This document shows, piece by piece, positions 51,879-60,226 of a stretch of 64,000 bases of DNA; positions within the stretch are counted from its first letter, which is position 1; each line of letters starts with the position of its first letter. A program made the translations under genes and the position numbers. Source of the DNA: Chryseobacterium wanjuense (GTDB lineage: Bacteria > Bacteroidota > Bacteroidia > Flavobacteriales > Weeksellaceae); the NCBI RefSeq assembly GCF_900111495.1, contig NZ_FOIU01000001.1, positions 186,001 through 250,000 on the forward strand. The letters run 5' to 3'. The notes under the pieces were generated by a model. That model was not told where the DNA came from. It was given only the letters and a program-made list of their open reading frames with translations, and made no database searches.

Positions 51879-52607
51879 ATGACTACATTCAATCAAGAAC
51901 AGTACAACCTTGCAGTTGAGGGATGGATGAACAGCTGTGGAAGCTATTCAACAATTCAGAGTCTTATTCCTACCAATTATGTTTTTAACCTTTCTGCAGA
52001 CCAGATCGATTGGGTAAAAGAAAGAAACAAATGCAATGATTTCTGTGTAGATATGGGAATCTACAACGATCAGGTAATCATTATCCTTTCCCCGCTTAAT
52101 TCTGACGGACAAAAAATGCCGGTAGATGAATATCCTTATAGCGAGCTAAAAGAGCTGCAACAGGATCTTAGATTGGTGGAAACGGAAGAATATACATTGG
52201 TAAAAAATGCTGTTCTTTCTAAAGATCTTAGAACAATTGATGATGATTCTGATATGTACTTTCCGGTTTCTAATAAACCTATAATGGAACAGGATAAGGC
52301 AATCGAGGCTATCGAAATGTGGAGAAATGAGGGGATGACCTGGTTTTATAGAGAATGTACCGAATTCCAGGGAGCAAGGGTTTTTAGAAAGTTTTATGTG
52401 CCTTCTGAGAATCTTAGTCCGCCAAAACCGGGGCTTACAAACATTATTTGTTCATTCGGGCTAAAGTTTTCTGATGTGTACCAGAGAGTTTTACCTACCT
52501 TGATTTTTATCTCTTTCTATGCGGATCTTGAAAATACAGGAAGCATACAAACGATCTCAAATACCTACGACTGGTCTCAGCCATGTCCGCCTATTTGTAA
52601 CATTTAA
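51879..52607 (+). CDS. Uncharacterised protein
   Basis: A 242-residue soluble protein, starting MTTFNQEQYNLAVEGWMNSCGSY and ending DWSQPCPPICNI, with several Cys residues. No domain is recognised and no signal peptide or membrane helix is apparent. It lies between the DUF5715-like gene and the multi-TM gene, 28 bp from the latter on the same strand, so it may be the first gene of the two-component operon. An earlier GTG is rejected in favour of this ATG. Confidence 0.7.
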   Translation: MTTFNQEQYNLAVEGWMNSCGSYSTIQSLIPTNYVFNLSADQIDWVKERNKCNDFCVDMGIYNDQVIIILSPLNSDGQKMPVDEYPYSELKELQQDLRLVETEEYTLVKNAVLSKDLRTIDDDSDMYFPVSNKPIMEQDKAIEAIEMWRNEGMTWFYRECTEFQGARVFRKFYVPSENLSPPKPGLTNIICSFGLKFSDVYQRVLPTLIFISFYADLENTGSIQTISNTYDWSQPCPPICNI

Positions 52608-52635
52608 AAAATAAAATTAAATAACAACTACTAAA

Positions 52636-53250
52636 ATGGAGGATGCTTTTAAAGTAATACTTTATTTTAATAACGGTTTTCTTTTTATCAGTGCTATTAT
52701 TGGACTTTTAAAATTTAAACGCCTAAAAAATATTGAAAAATGGTATGTTTATTATATCATTTTTCTTTTTTTCATAGAAGCTGCTATTAAAATCTCAATC
52801 TATGCTTTAAAATTAAAGAATATAGATTTCCTGTATCCTCTTTACGTTTCGGGAGAGCTTTTTTTATTGGGAAGCTTGTTCATCAGGAAACTCAACCTTT
52901 CGAAGTATTGGTACATCCCGATTTTTGTTTTGATGGGATATTTTTTCTTTGTAAACAAAGTAGAAACCAACGAACTGAAAAAGGTAATTTCCAATATTGT
53001 AGTGATCTGTTTTGCAGGCTATTCGCTTTTGATGGAGATCAGAAAAAGTGAAACAAATAACGACAGGTTTATACTGGTAGATGCATTTATATTCTTGTAT
53101 TATGCCGTTTCGGTATTCATATTTTTCATGCTGAAACAGCTGAAATCATTTTCCAATGATGAGGTGTATATGATCTGGAGTATGAATAATGTCTTGTGTT
53201 CTTTCCTTTATGTATCAATTATTTATACCTTTTTAAAATTAAAGAAATAA
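52636..53250 (+). CDS. Multi-spanning membrane protein, likely sensor part for the adjacent kinase
   Basis: A 204-residue protein with about seven hydrophobic helices: YFNNGFLFISAIIGLL, YVYYIIFLFFIEAAI, FLYPLYVSGELFLLGSLF, YIPIFVLMGYFFFV, ISNIVVICFAGYSLL, VDAFIFLYYAVSVFIFFML and VLCSFLYVSIIYTF. It resembles 7TM receptor-like sensor modules. The histidine kinase starts in the -1 frame over its last codons. The slippery heptamer T TTA AAA at 53232-53238 stands just where the two frames meet. It is probably the sensing half of the kinase, either as a separate subunit or as a frameshift fusion. Confidence 0.7.
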   Translation: MEDAFKVILYFNNGFLFISAIIGLLKFKRLKNIEKWYVYYIIFLFFIEAAIKISIYALKLKNIDFLYPLYVSGELFLLGSLFIRKLNLSKYWYIPIFVLMGYFFFVNKVETNELKKVISNIVVICFAGYSLLMEIRKSETNNDRFILVDAFIFLYYAVSVFIFFMLKQLKSFSNDEVYMIWSMNNVLCSFLYVSIIYTFLKLKK

Positions 53251-54029
53251 CCTTAAATATCAACTTTTTCATTACTTTAATCGTCGTTTTGGTGATTATC
53301 GTATCTTTTATTTTGCTGGCGTACAGAAGTTTTATTCTCAGAATTATTAAAGAAAAAAACGCACAGCACGAAGCGGAAGTTTTGCATCAGAAAAGGTTGG
53401 TTTTAGAAAATATTAAAGCCCAGGAATCGGAAAGGAAAAGAATAGCCGTCATGATTCATGATGACATCGGAAACCGTCTGAATATTCTTTCATTATGGCT
53501 GAATAATATGGACACAAAAGGAGATGAGCTTATCAAGAAAAACATTTCAGCGCAGATGGGTTCTCTGATAGACTCGGCCAGAAGCATTTCGCACTCATTA
53601 TATCCCGTGAATCTGGAATCTGTAGGATTGGTTTTGTACATTGAAGAACTTATTGCCAATTTATCGGGAAGGATCAATATTTCCCTGAATGTAAGCCCGA
53701 AATTTCAGAAAAAAGATATTTTCATAGAAGTGCAGTTGTACAGGATCATTCAGGAATTTACCACCAATGTTCTTAAACATTCGGAAGCATCAAGAGTCTG
53801 GATTTATATTAAAGATAATAATGACAATCTTGCAGTAGTGATCTCCGACAACGGGGAAAGTTTTGAATATGAAGAGGTAAAAAAAGGAATGGGCATCAAA
53901 AATATCGAATCCAGAATAAAATCTATGAATGCGGCGCACAAATGGAAAAATGTTTTAGGTAAAGGCAGCCGTTTAATTATTAAAATTCCATACAACAATG
54001 AATTCCCAAATCAAAATAGCATTAATTGA
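53238..54029 (+). CDS. Sensor histidine kinase (NarL/HPK7 type)
   Basis: A kinase of about 263 residues with one N-terminal helix (FFITLIVVLVIIVSFILLAY), a HisKA_3 dimerisation domain with the phosphoacceptor His in KRIAVMIHDDIGNRLNIL, and a HATPase with NVLKHSEASRVWI, VISDNGESF and GMGIKNIESR. It phosphorylates the response regulator encoded by the next gene, whose start overlaps this end by 32 bp. No ATG lies upstream of the first helix in this frame. Candidate starts are ATT at 53238, TTG at 53196 or 53289, or a -1 frameshift from the previous gene. The start given is therefore uncertain. Confidence 0.82.
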   Translation: MKEITLNINFFITLIVVLVIIVSFILLAYRSFILRIIKEKNAQHEAEVLHQKRLVLENIKAQESERKRIAVMIHDDIGNRLNILSLWLNNMDTKGDELIKKNISAQMGSLIDSARSISHSLYPVNLESVGLVLYIEELIANLSGRINISLNVSPKFQKKDIFIEVQLYRIIQEFTTNVLKHSEASRVWIYIKDNNDNLAVVISDNGESFEYEEVKKGMGIKNIESRIKSMNAAHKWKNVLGKGSRLIIKIPYNNEFPNQNSIN

Positions 54030-54675
54030 TGACGAGCAGTTAATCCTTGAAGGCGTAAAAATGTTATTATCCTCCGAACAGAATATTTCGGTAGTTTCAA
54101 CATCCAACAACGGTCCGGGTTTTTTGGAAAGTTTAGAAAATACTTCACCAAATGACTTTCCGGATATCGCTTTGGTAGACGTACAAATGCAGCCGATGAA
54201 CGGGTTTGAGCTGGTGGAAATTCTTAAAGAAAAATATCCCGATCTTAAAATCATCATCCTTTCGTCGCATTACAAAACGACGATTTTAGGCTATATGGTG
54301 AAGCTGGGCGTGTCTGCTTTTTTACCTAAAAATTCTAATAGAAATGCTTTCATAGAAGCCATCACGATGGTCTACAAAAACGGAATTTTCTTCACACCGG
54401 AAGATCATCAGATGATTTTTTCGTACATGAACAGCCCCACAAAAAAGAGAACTCTTTTCGAAATGGACGACGAACTTTCCGACCGCGAAAAAGACGTCGT
54501 AAAGCTGATCTGTCAGGAATTTACCAACAACGAAATTGCAGAAAAACTGTTCATCAGCCCAAGAACGGTAGAAAGCCACAGGCAAAGGATTGTCGAGAAA
54601 ATCGGGGCTAAAAATACGGTGGGAATTGTAATCTATGCCATCATCAACAATATTCATCCTTTAGAAAGAATTTGA
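53998..54675 (+). CDS. NarL/FixJ-type response regulator
   Basis: A 225-residue regulator. The receiver domain has IALIDDEQLILEGVKMLL, with the acidic pair, ALVDVQMQPMNGFELV with the phospho-Asp, and IILSSHYKTTILGYMVKLGVSAFLPKNS with Lys. The C-terminal LuxR helix-turn-helix is complete: LSDREKDVVKLICQEFTNNEIAEKLFISPRTVESHRQRI. It is co-translated with the histidine kinase. Its targets are unknown; the DUF2235 gene just downstream is a candidate. Confidence 0.92.
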   Translation: MNSQIKIALIDDEQLILEGVKMLLSSEQNISVVSTSNNGPGFLESLENTSPNDFPDIALVDVQMQPMNGFELVEILKEKYPDLKIIILSSHYKTTILGYMVKLGVSAFLPKNSNRNAFIEAITMVYKNGIFFTPEDHQMIFSYMNSPTKKRTLFEMDDELSDREKDVVKLICQEFTNNEIAEKLFISPRTVESHRQRIVEKIGAKNTVGIVIYAIINNIHPLERI

Positions 54676-54737
54676 TTCCGTAGAAATACGGAATTTTCTA
54701 TTTAGTACTTTTTACTCTATAATCCGGTTTTTTTTCA

Positions 54738-54756
54738 TCGTTACTTTGAAGAGTTC
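54738..54756 (+). promoter_or_regulatory. 19-nt block shared with the promoter of the small unknown protein (copy 1)
   Basis: TCGTTACTTTGAAGAGTTC, 65 nt before the DUF2235 start, preceded by a T-run. It matches 56637-56655 at 18 of 19 positions. TTACTTTG is close to the TAnnTTTG -7 consensus, so this may be a common promoter. Confidence 0.55.
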
Positions 54757-54760
54757 ATTC

Positions 54761-54796
54761 AATCTTTGTCAAAGTTGAAAATCTTTGACAACGTTT
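54761..54796. repeat. Imperfect palindrome TCTTTGTCAAAG/ATCTTTGACAACG
   Basis: A degenerate member of the TTTGTCAAAG palindrome family, located in the leader of the DUF2235 gene. It may influence translation or early termination. Confidence 0.45.
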
Positions 54797-54821
54797 AAAA
54801 AAATAAAAACCACAAAGTGCA

Positions 54822-56168
54822 ATGAAAAATAATATTATCTCTGTCGGAATTTTCTTCGATGGAACCGGAAACAACGGAATGAATGCAACTTCTTCCGAAA
54901 AACCTCAGAAAAACAACGAAAGCTATTATAGTAATACAACCAATATTTATAAGCTGTTTAAGTTATTCAATGGTGATGAAAAAATTTATATAGAAGGAAT
55001 CGGGACGGTGACAGGCGCCGAAGACAGCGATTTTGCGATGGCCACCTGCAAAAACCCTATGGGAAGCGAAGGCTATTCTTCAGACGACAAACTGGAAAAA
55101 GCTTTTTCTTTTATTAAAGGAAAAATGTACGACCAGACGAAAGAGTATCATTTTTACGTCTACGGATTCAGCAGGGGAGCGATGTTAGCTAGAAATTTCT
55201 GCTACGAAGTACTGAAGCCGGGTTCAAAGATTTCAGGAACGATCAAAATGAAGTTTCTAGGCGTGTTTGATACAGTGGAATCTGCTGCGTTCAACGATTA
55301 CAACGTTACGGTTTTACAGGCGACGGAAAGAGCTCTTCATCTGTGTGCAGTGAACGAATGCCGGTATTTTTTTCCACTCACCGGTTTTTTTGAGTATTCT
55401 AAAGATATGGAAGACACAAAATCCGAAACCGGAAATTCTGTCTGGAAAGAAATTTTCATTCCCGGAGCTCATGCAGACGTTGGCGGCGGTTATCTGGAAG
55501 GATCACAATCTGTTTATGTTTCTCCGAATTTTTTGAGAAACGATCATCTTCGTTCTTACGTAGAAAATGTAAAAACAACAAGCCGAGATGCTCAGGGAAA
55601 CAAAATCTGGAATTCTCTTTTGCAGCATTATAAATTGGATGAAGGCGAACTTTTCTCTCAGGCTTACGTCGCAAGAGACTGGGTTTACAATGAGCTTTCA
55701 AAAGTATATGGAAAATTAATGCTTACCGAAACGAATGCTCAGGAAACGATTTTTAAAACTGATTTTGATGAGTCTGATTTTATAATTAATGAAGAGGATC
55801 ATCCTTATTTAATACAGCTTTCCAGTGCTTTGGAAAAGTATAGTAAAAATCTTTCCCCGGATTTGAAGCCGGTGTACAATTATGAAAAACTGGCGGATTA
55901 CACACATATTTCGGCAAATTTTGGGCTGTATCATCCTGCGATCCTTCAGAATTCAAAATCTGATGCGAATGTAGAATTCATCAACAACGGCTTGAACGTA
56001 CCGAGTAATAACAACGACCAGTTTAGTGTAAACCAGTCAAAATTACAATCAGAAATACATCATATAGAAGATTCTGTGGTAGATTACGCATACGGAACAA
56101 ACATTCCGAACAACGATAATTGGAACCGTACAATATTGATTAAAGAGAATTTTTATAATAAATGTTAG
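54822..56168 (+). CDS. DUF2235 alpha/beta-hydrolase (Tle1-like lipase)
   Basis: A 448-residue protein of the DUF2235 family, which includes the type VI secretion phospholipase effector Tle1. The oxyanion/N-terminal part is VGIFFDGTGNNGMNAT. The nucleophile elbow is YVYGFSRGAMLARNF (GxSxG). The acid and His region is KFLGVFDTVESAAF and IPGAHADVGGGYLEG. There is no signal peptide, fitting an effector exported by another route or a cytosolic lipase. No Tss or VgrG genes are near. The upstream block at 54738 is shared with the small gene at 56739, hinting at co-regulation. Confidence 0.82.
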   Translation: MKNNIISVGIFFDGTGNNGMNATSSEKPQKNNESYYSNTTNIYKLFKLFNGDEKIYIEGIGTVTGAEDSDFAMATCKNPMGSEGYSSDDKLEKAFSFIKGKMYDQTKEYHFYVYGFSRGAMLARNFCYEVLKPGSKISGTIKMKFLGVFDTVESAAFNDYNVTVLQATERALHLCAVNECRYFFPLTGFFEYSKDMEDTKSETGNSVWKEIFIPGAHADVGGGYLEGSQSVYVSPNFLRNDHLRSYVENVKTTSRDAQGNKIWNSLLQHYKLDEGELFSQAYVARDWVYNELSKVYGKLMLTETNAQETIFKTDFDESDFIINEEDHPYLIQLSSALEKYSKNLSPDLKPVYNYEKLADYTHISANFGLYHPAILQNSKSDANVEFINNGLNVPSNNNDQFSVNQSKLQSEIHHIEDSVVDYAYGTNIPNNDNWNRTILIKENFYNKC

Positions 56169-56197
56169 TACTTTTTCAGTTTTAAATTTAGGTGTGG

Positions 56198-56227
56198 AGC
56201 TGTCCTGGTTAGACAGCTCTTTTTTTG
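56198..56227 (+). terminator. Rho-independent terminator of the DUF2235 gene
   Basis: GAGCTGTC and GACAGCTC form a perfect 8-bp stem around CTGGTTA, followed by seven T. Confidence 0.88.
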
Positions 56228-56338
56228 TGTTTTATTTTAAAATTTAAGTATCAAAAACCAAAAAACTAACAGCTGTCAACTAACAACAATTAACCATTTT
56301 TTCTTTTTAGGAGCTTTTTCCCGCTTTCGCTACTCGCT

Positions 56339-56387
56339 TTTTTTTGATTCGGCTCGGCGGCTTTGCCGCCGAGCCGAATCAAAAAAA
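56339..56387. repeat. Long perfect GC-rich hairpin (23-bp stem)
   Basis: Arms 56339-56361 and 56365-56387 pair without mismatch around TTT: seven T, then GATTCGGCTCGGCGGC, and the complement. It is preceded by GGAGCTTTTTCCCGCTTTCGC and followed by GCTCAAACATGCCGCTCAATCGGGGC. That composition is seen in repetitive elements of the family. This GC-rich patch stands out in an AT-rich 570-bp gap without genes (56169-56738). A degenerate GATCCTTTCAGGATGACA repeat follows at 56513-56530. Confidence 0.85.
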
Positions 56388-56636
56388 GAGCTCAAACATG
56401 CCGCTCAATCGGGGCTAGATTTCAGACATTCATTTCAATATTTAGAAAAAATAACCACAAAGTTTGTCATCTAGGCTTGAATTTTTTCATTCTTTTTCTA
56501 ATACTATGCTTAGATCCTTTCAGGATGACAAATCTTGTAAAAAAAATAAATTTATTATTTTGATATTTAATAAGTTAAGTAAAAATACGTAAATCTTAAT
56601 TTAGTGATTTATACTGTTTTTTTTCTCTCTGTTTCG

Positions 56637-56655
56637 TCGTTACTTTGAAGTGTTC
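56637..56655 (+). promoter_or_regulatory. 19-nt block shared with the promoter of the DUF2235 gene (copy 2)
   Basis: TCGTTACTTTGAAGTGTTC, 83 nt before the start at 56739, also preceded by a T-rich stretch. One mismatch to the copy at 54738-54756. Confidence 0.55.
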
Positions 56656-56738
56656 TTTTATATGAAGCTTCAAAAGGATATAAAAAAAATCATTAACACC
56701 AACGTCTGGAAACAGACCCCAAAAAACATATAGAAATC

Positions 56739-57251
56739 ATGGAATATAGAGACAACGAAGTGTATTTCGATACTGCTTCAAACAATTTAGTAAAAGGATC
56801 TTTTACGGTAAACGAATTTTCTATCACGGATGGACAAGATCCTAAAGGACACATTTACGTAGGTTTCACAGCAAGCTGCGGAAGCGACGGAAAATTTATT
56901 TTTTCAATCGGTAGAAAAGGCTCCTCAACAGTAGCAAAATGGTTCTCAGAAAGAGTTCCTGCAAACAGAACAACCTTCAATCATGATCCGGGAGAATTAA
57001 ATTTTGCTATGATCGGAACCTTAGTTCTTGAATTTAACGGAGGAAAAATCTGTACTTTTTATAATGTAGCTTTAGCCCAAGGTCACAGCGGAGCCAGCAA
57101 CAACTGGTGGTTTGGTGGTAAACAGGGAATGTACAACGGAAGCGATACCGCAATCTACGGAGCATCAAGCAACGGAATTGTAGAATTGGCATCATTCCTG
57201 AGAGGCGGAAATTCAGTAGATCATGTAAAAGTGACTCCAAAAACTTTCTAA
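56739..57251 (+). CDS. Small uncharacterised beta-rich protein
   Basis: A 170-residue protein with no signal peptide or membrane helix. It is beta-rich and Gly-rich: VYFDTASNNLVKGSFTVNEF, HIYVGFTASCGSDGKFIFSIG and VALAQGHSGASNNWWFGG, the last with an aromatic NNWWFGG motif. I do not recognise the family. The shared promoter block links it to the DUF2235 lipase 570 bp upstream, so it could be a partner (carrier, immunity or structural protein). That is an inference from context. It has its own terminator. Confidence 0.65.
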   Translation: MEYRDNEVYFDTASNNLVKGSFTVNEFSITDGQDPKGHIYVGFTASCGSDGKFIFSIGRKGSSTVAKWFSERVPANRTTFNHDPGELNFAMIGTLVLEFNGGKICTFYNVALAQGHSGASNNWWFGGKQGMYNGSDTAIYGASSNGIVELASFLRGGNSVDHVKVTPKTF

Positions 57252-57292
57252 AATACTCGACACGTTAGCTTTATTCATATCCAACTGACTCT

Positions 57293-57326
57293 AAAGCTGT
57301 TCATTTTTGAGCAGCTTTTTATTTTT
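57293..57326 (+). terminator. Terminator after the small beta-rich gene
   Basis: AAAGCTGTTCA and TGAGCAGCTTT form an 11-bp stem (one T-G pair) around TTTT, followed by TTATTTTTT. Confidence 0.82.
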
Positions 57327-57347
57327 TGATTTACTTTTGAGTGAAAC

Positions 57348-57380
57348 AGCCTTGTCAAGGTTCAAAACCTTGACAAGGCT
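57348..57380. repeat. Perfect palindrome AGCCTTGTCAAGGTT/AACCTTGACAAGGCT
   Basis: 15-bp arms around CAA; member of the dispersed CCTTGTCAAGG palindrome family. Confidence 0.75.
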
Positions 57381-57468
57381 TCAAAATTTTAACATTTAAA
57401 GTCAACCCCAAAAAAGTTGAATTAAATATTACATTTTTTTTACATTCTGCAATTCATTTCTTTTTCCG

Positions 57469-57476
57469 TATTTTTG
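57469..57476 (+). promoter_or_regulatory. -7 promoter element of the ABC-F gene
   Basis: TATTTTTG followed by CACGCG, 40 nt before the ATG at 57517. Confidence 0.45.
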
Positions 57477-57516
57477 CACGCGAAAATTCATTATTCACTA
57501 TTAATCATTATTTAAC

Positions 57517-59448
57517 ATGCTTTCGGTTCAAAGTTTAGGATTACATCATTCGGGAAACTATCTGTTTCAAAACGTGAATTTCACGATTAAAAAGGATGAT
57601 AAAATTGGTTTGGTCGGTAAAAATGGAGCGGGAAAATCCACTTTATTGAAAATGCTTTCCGGAGAAATTAATTTCTACGAAGGAAACGTCGTTACGGAAG
57701 GAAGCGTCACCATCGGTTTCCTGAAACAGGATCTCGATTTCGTAAAAGGAAGAACGGTTTGGGCAGAAACGATGCAGGCTTTCGAGCAGATCAATGCCTG
57801 GAAAAACGAGCTTGAAGATGTAAATCATCAGATGGCAACAAGAACCGACTATGAAAGCGATTCTTACACGGATCTGATTAATAAAATGACCGAGCTGAAC
57901 GATCTTTTGATGAACCACGATGCCTATAATCTGGAAGGCGACATGGAAAAAGTGTTGTTTGGTCTTGGTTTTAAAGCGGATGATTTCCAAAAAATTACCG
58001 ACGAATTTTCCGGAGGATGGAGAATGAGAATCGAGCTGGCAAAACTGCTTCTTCAAAAGAATGACATCATGCTTCTCGATGAGCCTACCAACCACCTCGA
58101 TATGGAATCCATCATCTGGCTGGAAAACTTTTTGAAAGATTATCCCGGAGCTATCGTTTTGGTGAGTCACGATAAACAGTTTATGACAGCGGTTTGTAAC
58201 CGTACTTTTGATATCAACAATAAGAAAGTAGACGATTACAAAGCCAACTATTCCAGATATTTAGTGATGCGTGAAGACCGTCGTGAAAAACTGATTCAGG
58301 CTAAAAAGAATCAGGATGCGGAAATCAAGCAGATGGAAGATAATATTAATAAGTTCCGCGCAAGTGCGACCAAAGCTTCTTTCGCGCAGTCGCTTATTAA
58401 AAAATTAGATAAAATCGAGCGTATCGAAGTGGACAATGAAGACGTTTCAAAATTCAATATCCGTTTCGTACAGTCACAGGTTCCCGGAAAAATTATTTTC
58501 GAAGCTGAAAATTTGGGAAAAGCTTACGGACAGAAACAGATTTTTGACGATGTAGATTTTATCGTTCAGAGGGGTGACAGAATTGCACTTCTTGGGCAGA
58601 ATGGGCAGGGAAAAACAACGTTGGCGAAAATTCTTGCCGGAGATATCAAAGATTATTCAGGGTCATGGAATCTTGGTCATAATGTAAATATCGGGTATTT
58701 TGCCCAGAATCAGGAAGAAGTTTTAACTCCGAATAAAACGGTTTTAGAAGAAGCGGAAGATGCTGCAACTGAAGAAACCAGGCCAAGAGTAAGAGATTTA
58801 TTAGGATCTTTCCTATTCCAAGGTGAAGCGGTGACGAAGAAAACGAGAGTACTTTCCGGAGGGGAAAGAAACCGTTTGGCGCTTTGTAAATTGTTGTTGC
58901 GTCCGTTCAACACTTTGATCATGGACGAACCTACCAATCACTTGGATATTCAGTCTAAAGAAATTATTAAACTGGCTCTTCAGAAATTTGAAGGTACATT
59001 AATTGTCATCTCGCACGACAGGGAATTCCTGCAGGGGCTTTGTGATAAGATTTATGAATTCCGTGATGGGAAAATGAAAGAATTCTTAGGTGATATCAAC
59101 GAATATCTTGAATTCAGACAAAAAGAATCGATCAGAGAAATTTCTGCAGAAAGAGCAAAACTTCACAATGAAATTCCGAAAGTTGAGGAAAAAAAGGCGG
59201 AGGAGAAACCAGCAGCTAACAACCCGCAACCTGCAACGATCGTAAGTAAAGAACAAAAAAATATTCAGAATAAATTAAAAAAAGTAGAAGAAAAAATTTC
59301 CGAACTTGAAACTAAGATTGAGGAATTTGAAGCTTCTTTTGCTAAAGAAAACCCTTCTGAAGAAACATTGGAAATCTACAACAAAACCAAAGAAGAACTG
59401 GATCTTGCTTTGCAGGAATGGGAATATCTGGGTACTCAACTGGATTAA
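57517..59448 (+). CDS. ABC-F family ATPase (Uup/EttA-like)
   Basis: A 643-residue cytoplasmic protein with two ABC domains and no membrane segments. Domain 1: GLVGKNGAGKSTLLKMLSG, FSGGWRMRIELAKLLL, IMLLDEPTNHLDMESI. A charged linker around residues 240-310 is the P-site tRNA interaction motif region. Domain 2: ALLGQNGQGKTTLAKILAG, LSGGERNRLALCKLLL, LIMDEPTNHLDIQS. The C-terminal 90 residues are a coiled coil (KLKKVEEKISELETKIEEFE), as in Uup. ABC-F proteins act on the ribosome, in translation control or antibiotic protection; this one is probably a housekeeping type. Confidence 0.93.
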   Translation: MLSVQSLGLHHSGNYLFQNVNFTIKKDDKIGLVGKNGAGKSTLLKMLSGEINFYEGNVVTEGSVTIGFLKQDLDFVKGRTVWAETMQAFEQINAWKNELEDVNHQMATRTDYESDSYTDLINKMTELNDLLMNHDAYNLEGDMEKVLFGLGFKADDFQKITDEFSGGWRMRIELAKLLLQKNDIMLLDEPTNHLDMESIIWLENFLKDYPGAIVLVSHDKQFMTAVCNRTFDINNKKVDDYKANYSRYLVMREDRREKLIQAKKNQDAEIKQMEDNINKFRASATKASFAQSLIKKLDKIERIEVDNEDVSKFNIRFVQSQVPGKIIFEAENLGKAYGQKQIFDDVDFIVQRGDRIALLGQNGQGKTTLAKILAGDIKDYSGSWNLGHNVNIGYFAQNQEEVLTPNKTVLEEAEDAATEETRPRVRDLLGSFLFQGEAVTKKTRVLSGGERNRLALCKLLLRPFNTLIMDEPTNHLDIQSKEIIKLALQKFEGTLIVISHDREFLQGLCDKIYEFRDGKMKEFLGDINEYLEFRQKESIREISAERAKLHNEIPKVEEKKAEEKPAANNPQPATIVSKEQKNIQNKLKKVEEKISELETKIEEFEASFAKENPSEETLEIYNKTKEELDLALQEWEYLGTQLD

Positions 59449-59478
59449 TTTTATTTAAATTAAACTGATCCGTATTAC

Positions 59479-59511
59479 AAACCTAACAGGTTTTCAAAAC
59501 CTGTTAGGTTT
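59479..59511. terminator. Palindrome/terminator after the ABC-F gene
   Basis: AAACCTAACAGGTTTT and its complement around a single C: a perfect 33-bp palindrome related in design to those at 2482 and 57348. The T-run is weak. Confidence 0.65.
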
Positions 59512-59540
59512 GAAGATTAAAATGTTTTTAGGTAGTGTTA

Positions 59541-59570
59541 GCGATGTCATGGTGAGGTTCTCGAAGCATC
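59541..59570. repeat. Degenerate GCGATGTCATGGTGAGGTTCTCGAAGCATC repeat
   Basis: A remnant of the GTCATCCTGAGC..TCGAAGGAT family in the gap before the DUF2946-like gene. Confidence 0.5.
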
Positions 59571-59683
59571 AACACAAAGTATTTACAAGATTAATCCAAA
59601 CTTTTGTAACAAAATATCAATCGTTTCTACCTATCACAAAAAGTATTTTAATAAAACTTAATCTAAACATAAGATTATTTTTA

Positions 59684-59691
59684 TAATTTTG
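59684..59691 (+). promoter_or_regulatory. -7 promoter element abutting the DUF2946-like start
   Basis: TAATTTTG then GCAA then ATG. The 4-nt spacing equals that of fmt and queD and suggests a leaderless mRNA. Confidence 0.45.
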
Positions 59692-59695
59692 GCAA

Positions 59696-60052
59696 ATGAT
59701 TCTTAAAGAAAGCAGAAATCTCAAAAATTTTATCTCCAAATTGTTGTTTGGGATATATTTTCTTGCGATGTTTTCCCAAAGTTTCCACAGTCACAGTTCT
59801 GAAGAGGTTTTTAAAAATTTCAGTTTTAAAAAATCAGAAAACACTTTTACAAAAAATGTAGTTAAAGAAAAAGCCGGCGACTGTTTGGCTTGTCACTTTT
59901 TGGCTACCGGACATACTTTAGTTCCTGAAGAATTCAGCTTTTCTTTTGAAAACTACACACATGAAGTAAAACTGATCATTGCTGTTCAGGAAAAAATCTG
60001 GTCTCAGACCAAATTCACATTTCAGCTTCGGGGGCCGCCCGCAATTTCATAA
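59696..60052 (+). CDS. DUF2946-like small protein, possible metal-binding
   Basis: A 118-residue protein with one N-terminal hydrophobic segment (FISKLLFGIYFLAMFSQ). A His-bearing start of the mature part (SFHSHSS), GDCLACHFLATGH, and the terminal LRGPPAIS follow. The pattern, Cys-x-x-Cys-His, a further His and a final RGPP, recalls the DUF2946 family, whose genes often precede TonB-dependent metal receptors. A TonB receptor follows here after 174 bp. It probably binds a metal such as copper in the periplasm or inner membrane. The assignment to the family is tentative. Confidence 0.65.
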   Translation: MILKESRNLKNFISKLLFGIYFLAMFSQSFHSHSSEEVFKNFSFKKSENTFTKNVVKEKAGDCLACHFLATGHTLVPEEFSFSFENYTHEVKLIIAVQEKIWSQTKFTFQLRGPPAIS

Positions 60053-60226
60053 TTTATAGATTCTTTTTGGGTTTAAACTAATGTTTTGACTTCAGGTTTT
60101 CGCAACCATAAAGCTTTTACATTTAGTGTATTGTACATTCTATTGTGTGCAAAAAAAATCCAATTCAACAAATTTTTTCAACGAAAAATGTACTTCACAG
60201 AAAGTACGCAATCAATCTATTTAACA

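Noticed and set aside
56363..56563. 66-residue frame starting in the GC-rich hairpin
   Set aside because: Begins inside a repetitive palindrome and runs through repeat remnants; no ribosome-binding or promoter signal.
54822..57251. A type VI secretion locus
   Set aside because: A Tle1-like lipase alone is not enough; no Tss, VgrG, PAAR or ClpV genes are in the window.
57643..58170. 175-codon open frame opposite the ABC-F gene
   Set aside because: Antisense shadow of the first ABC domain with no recognisable features.
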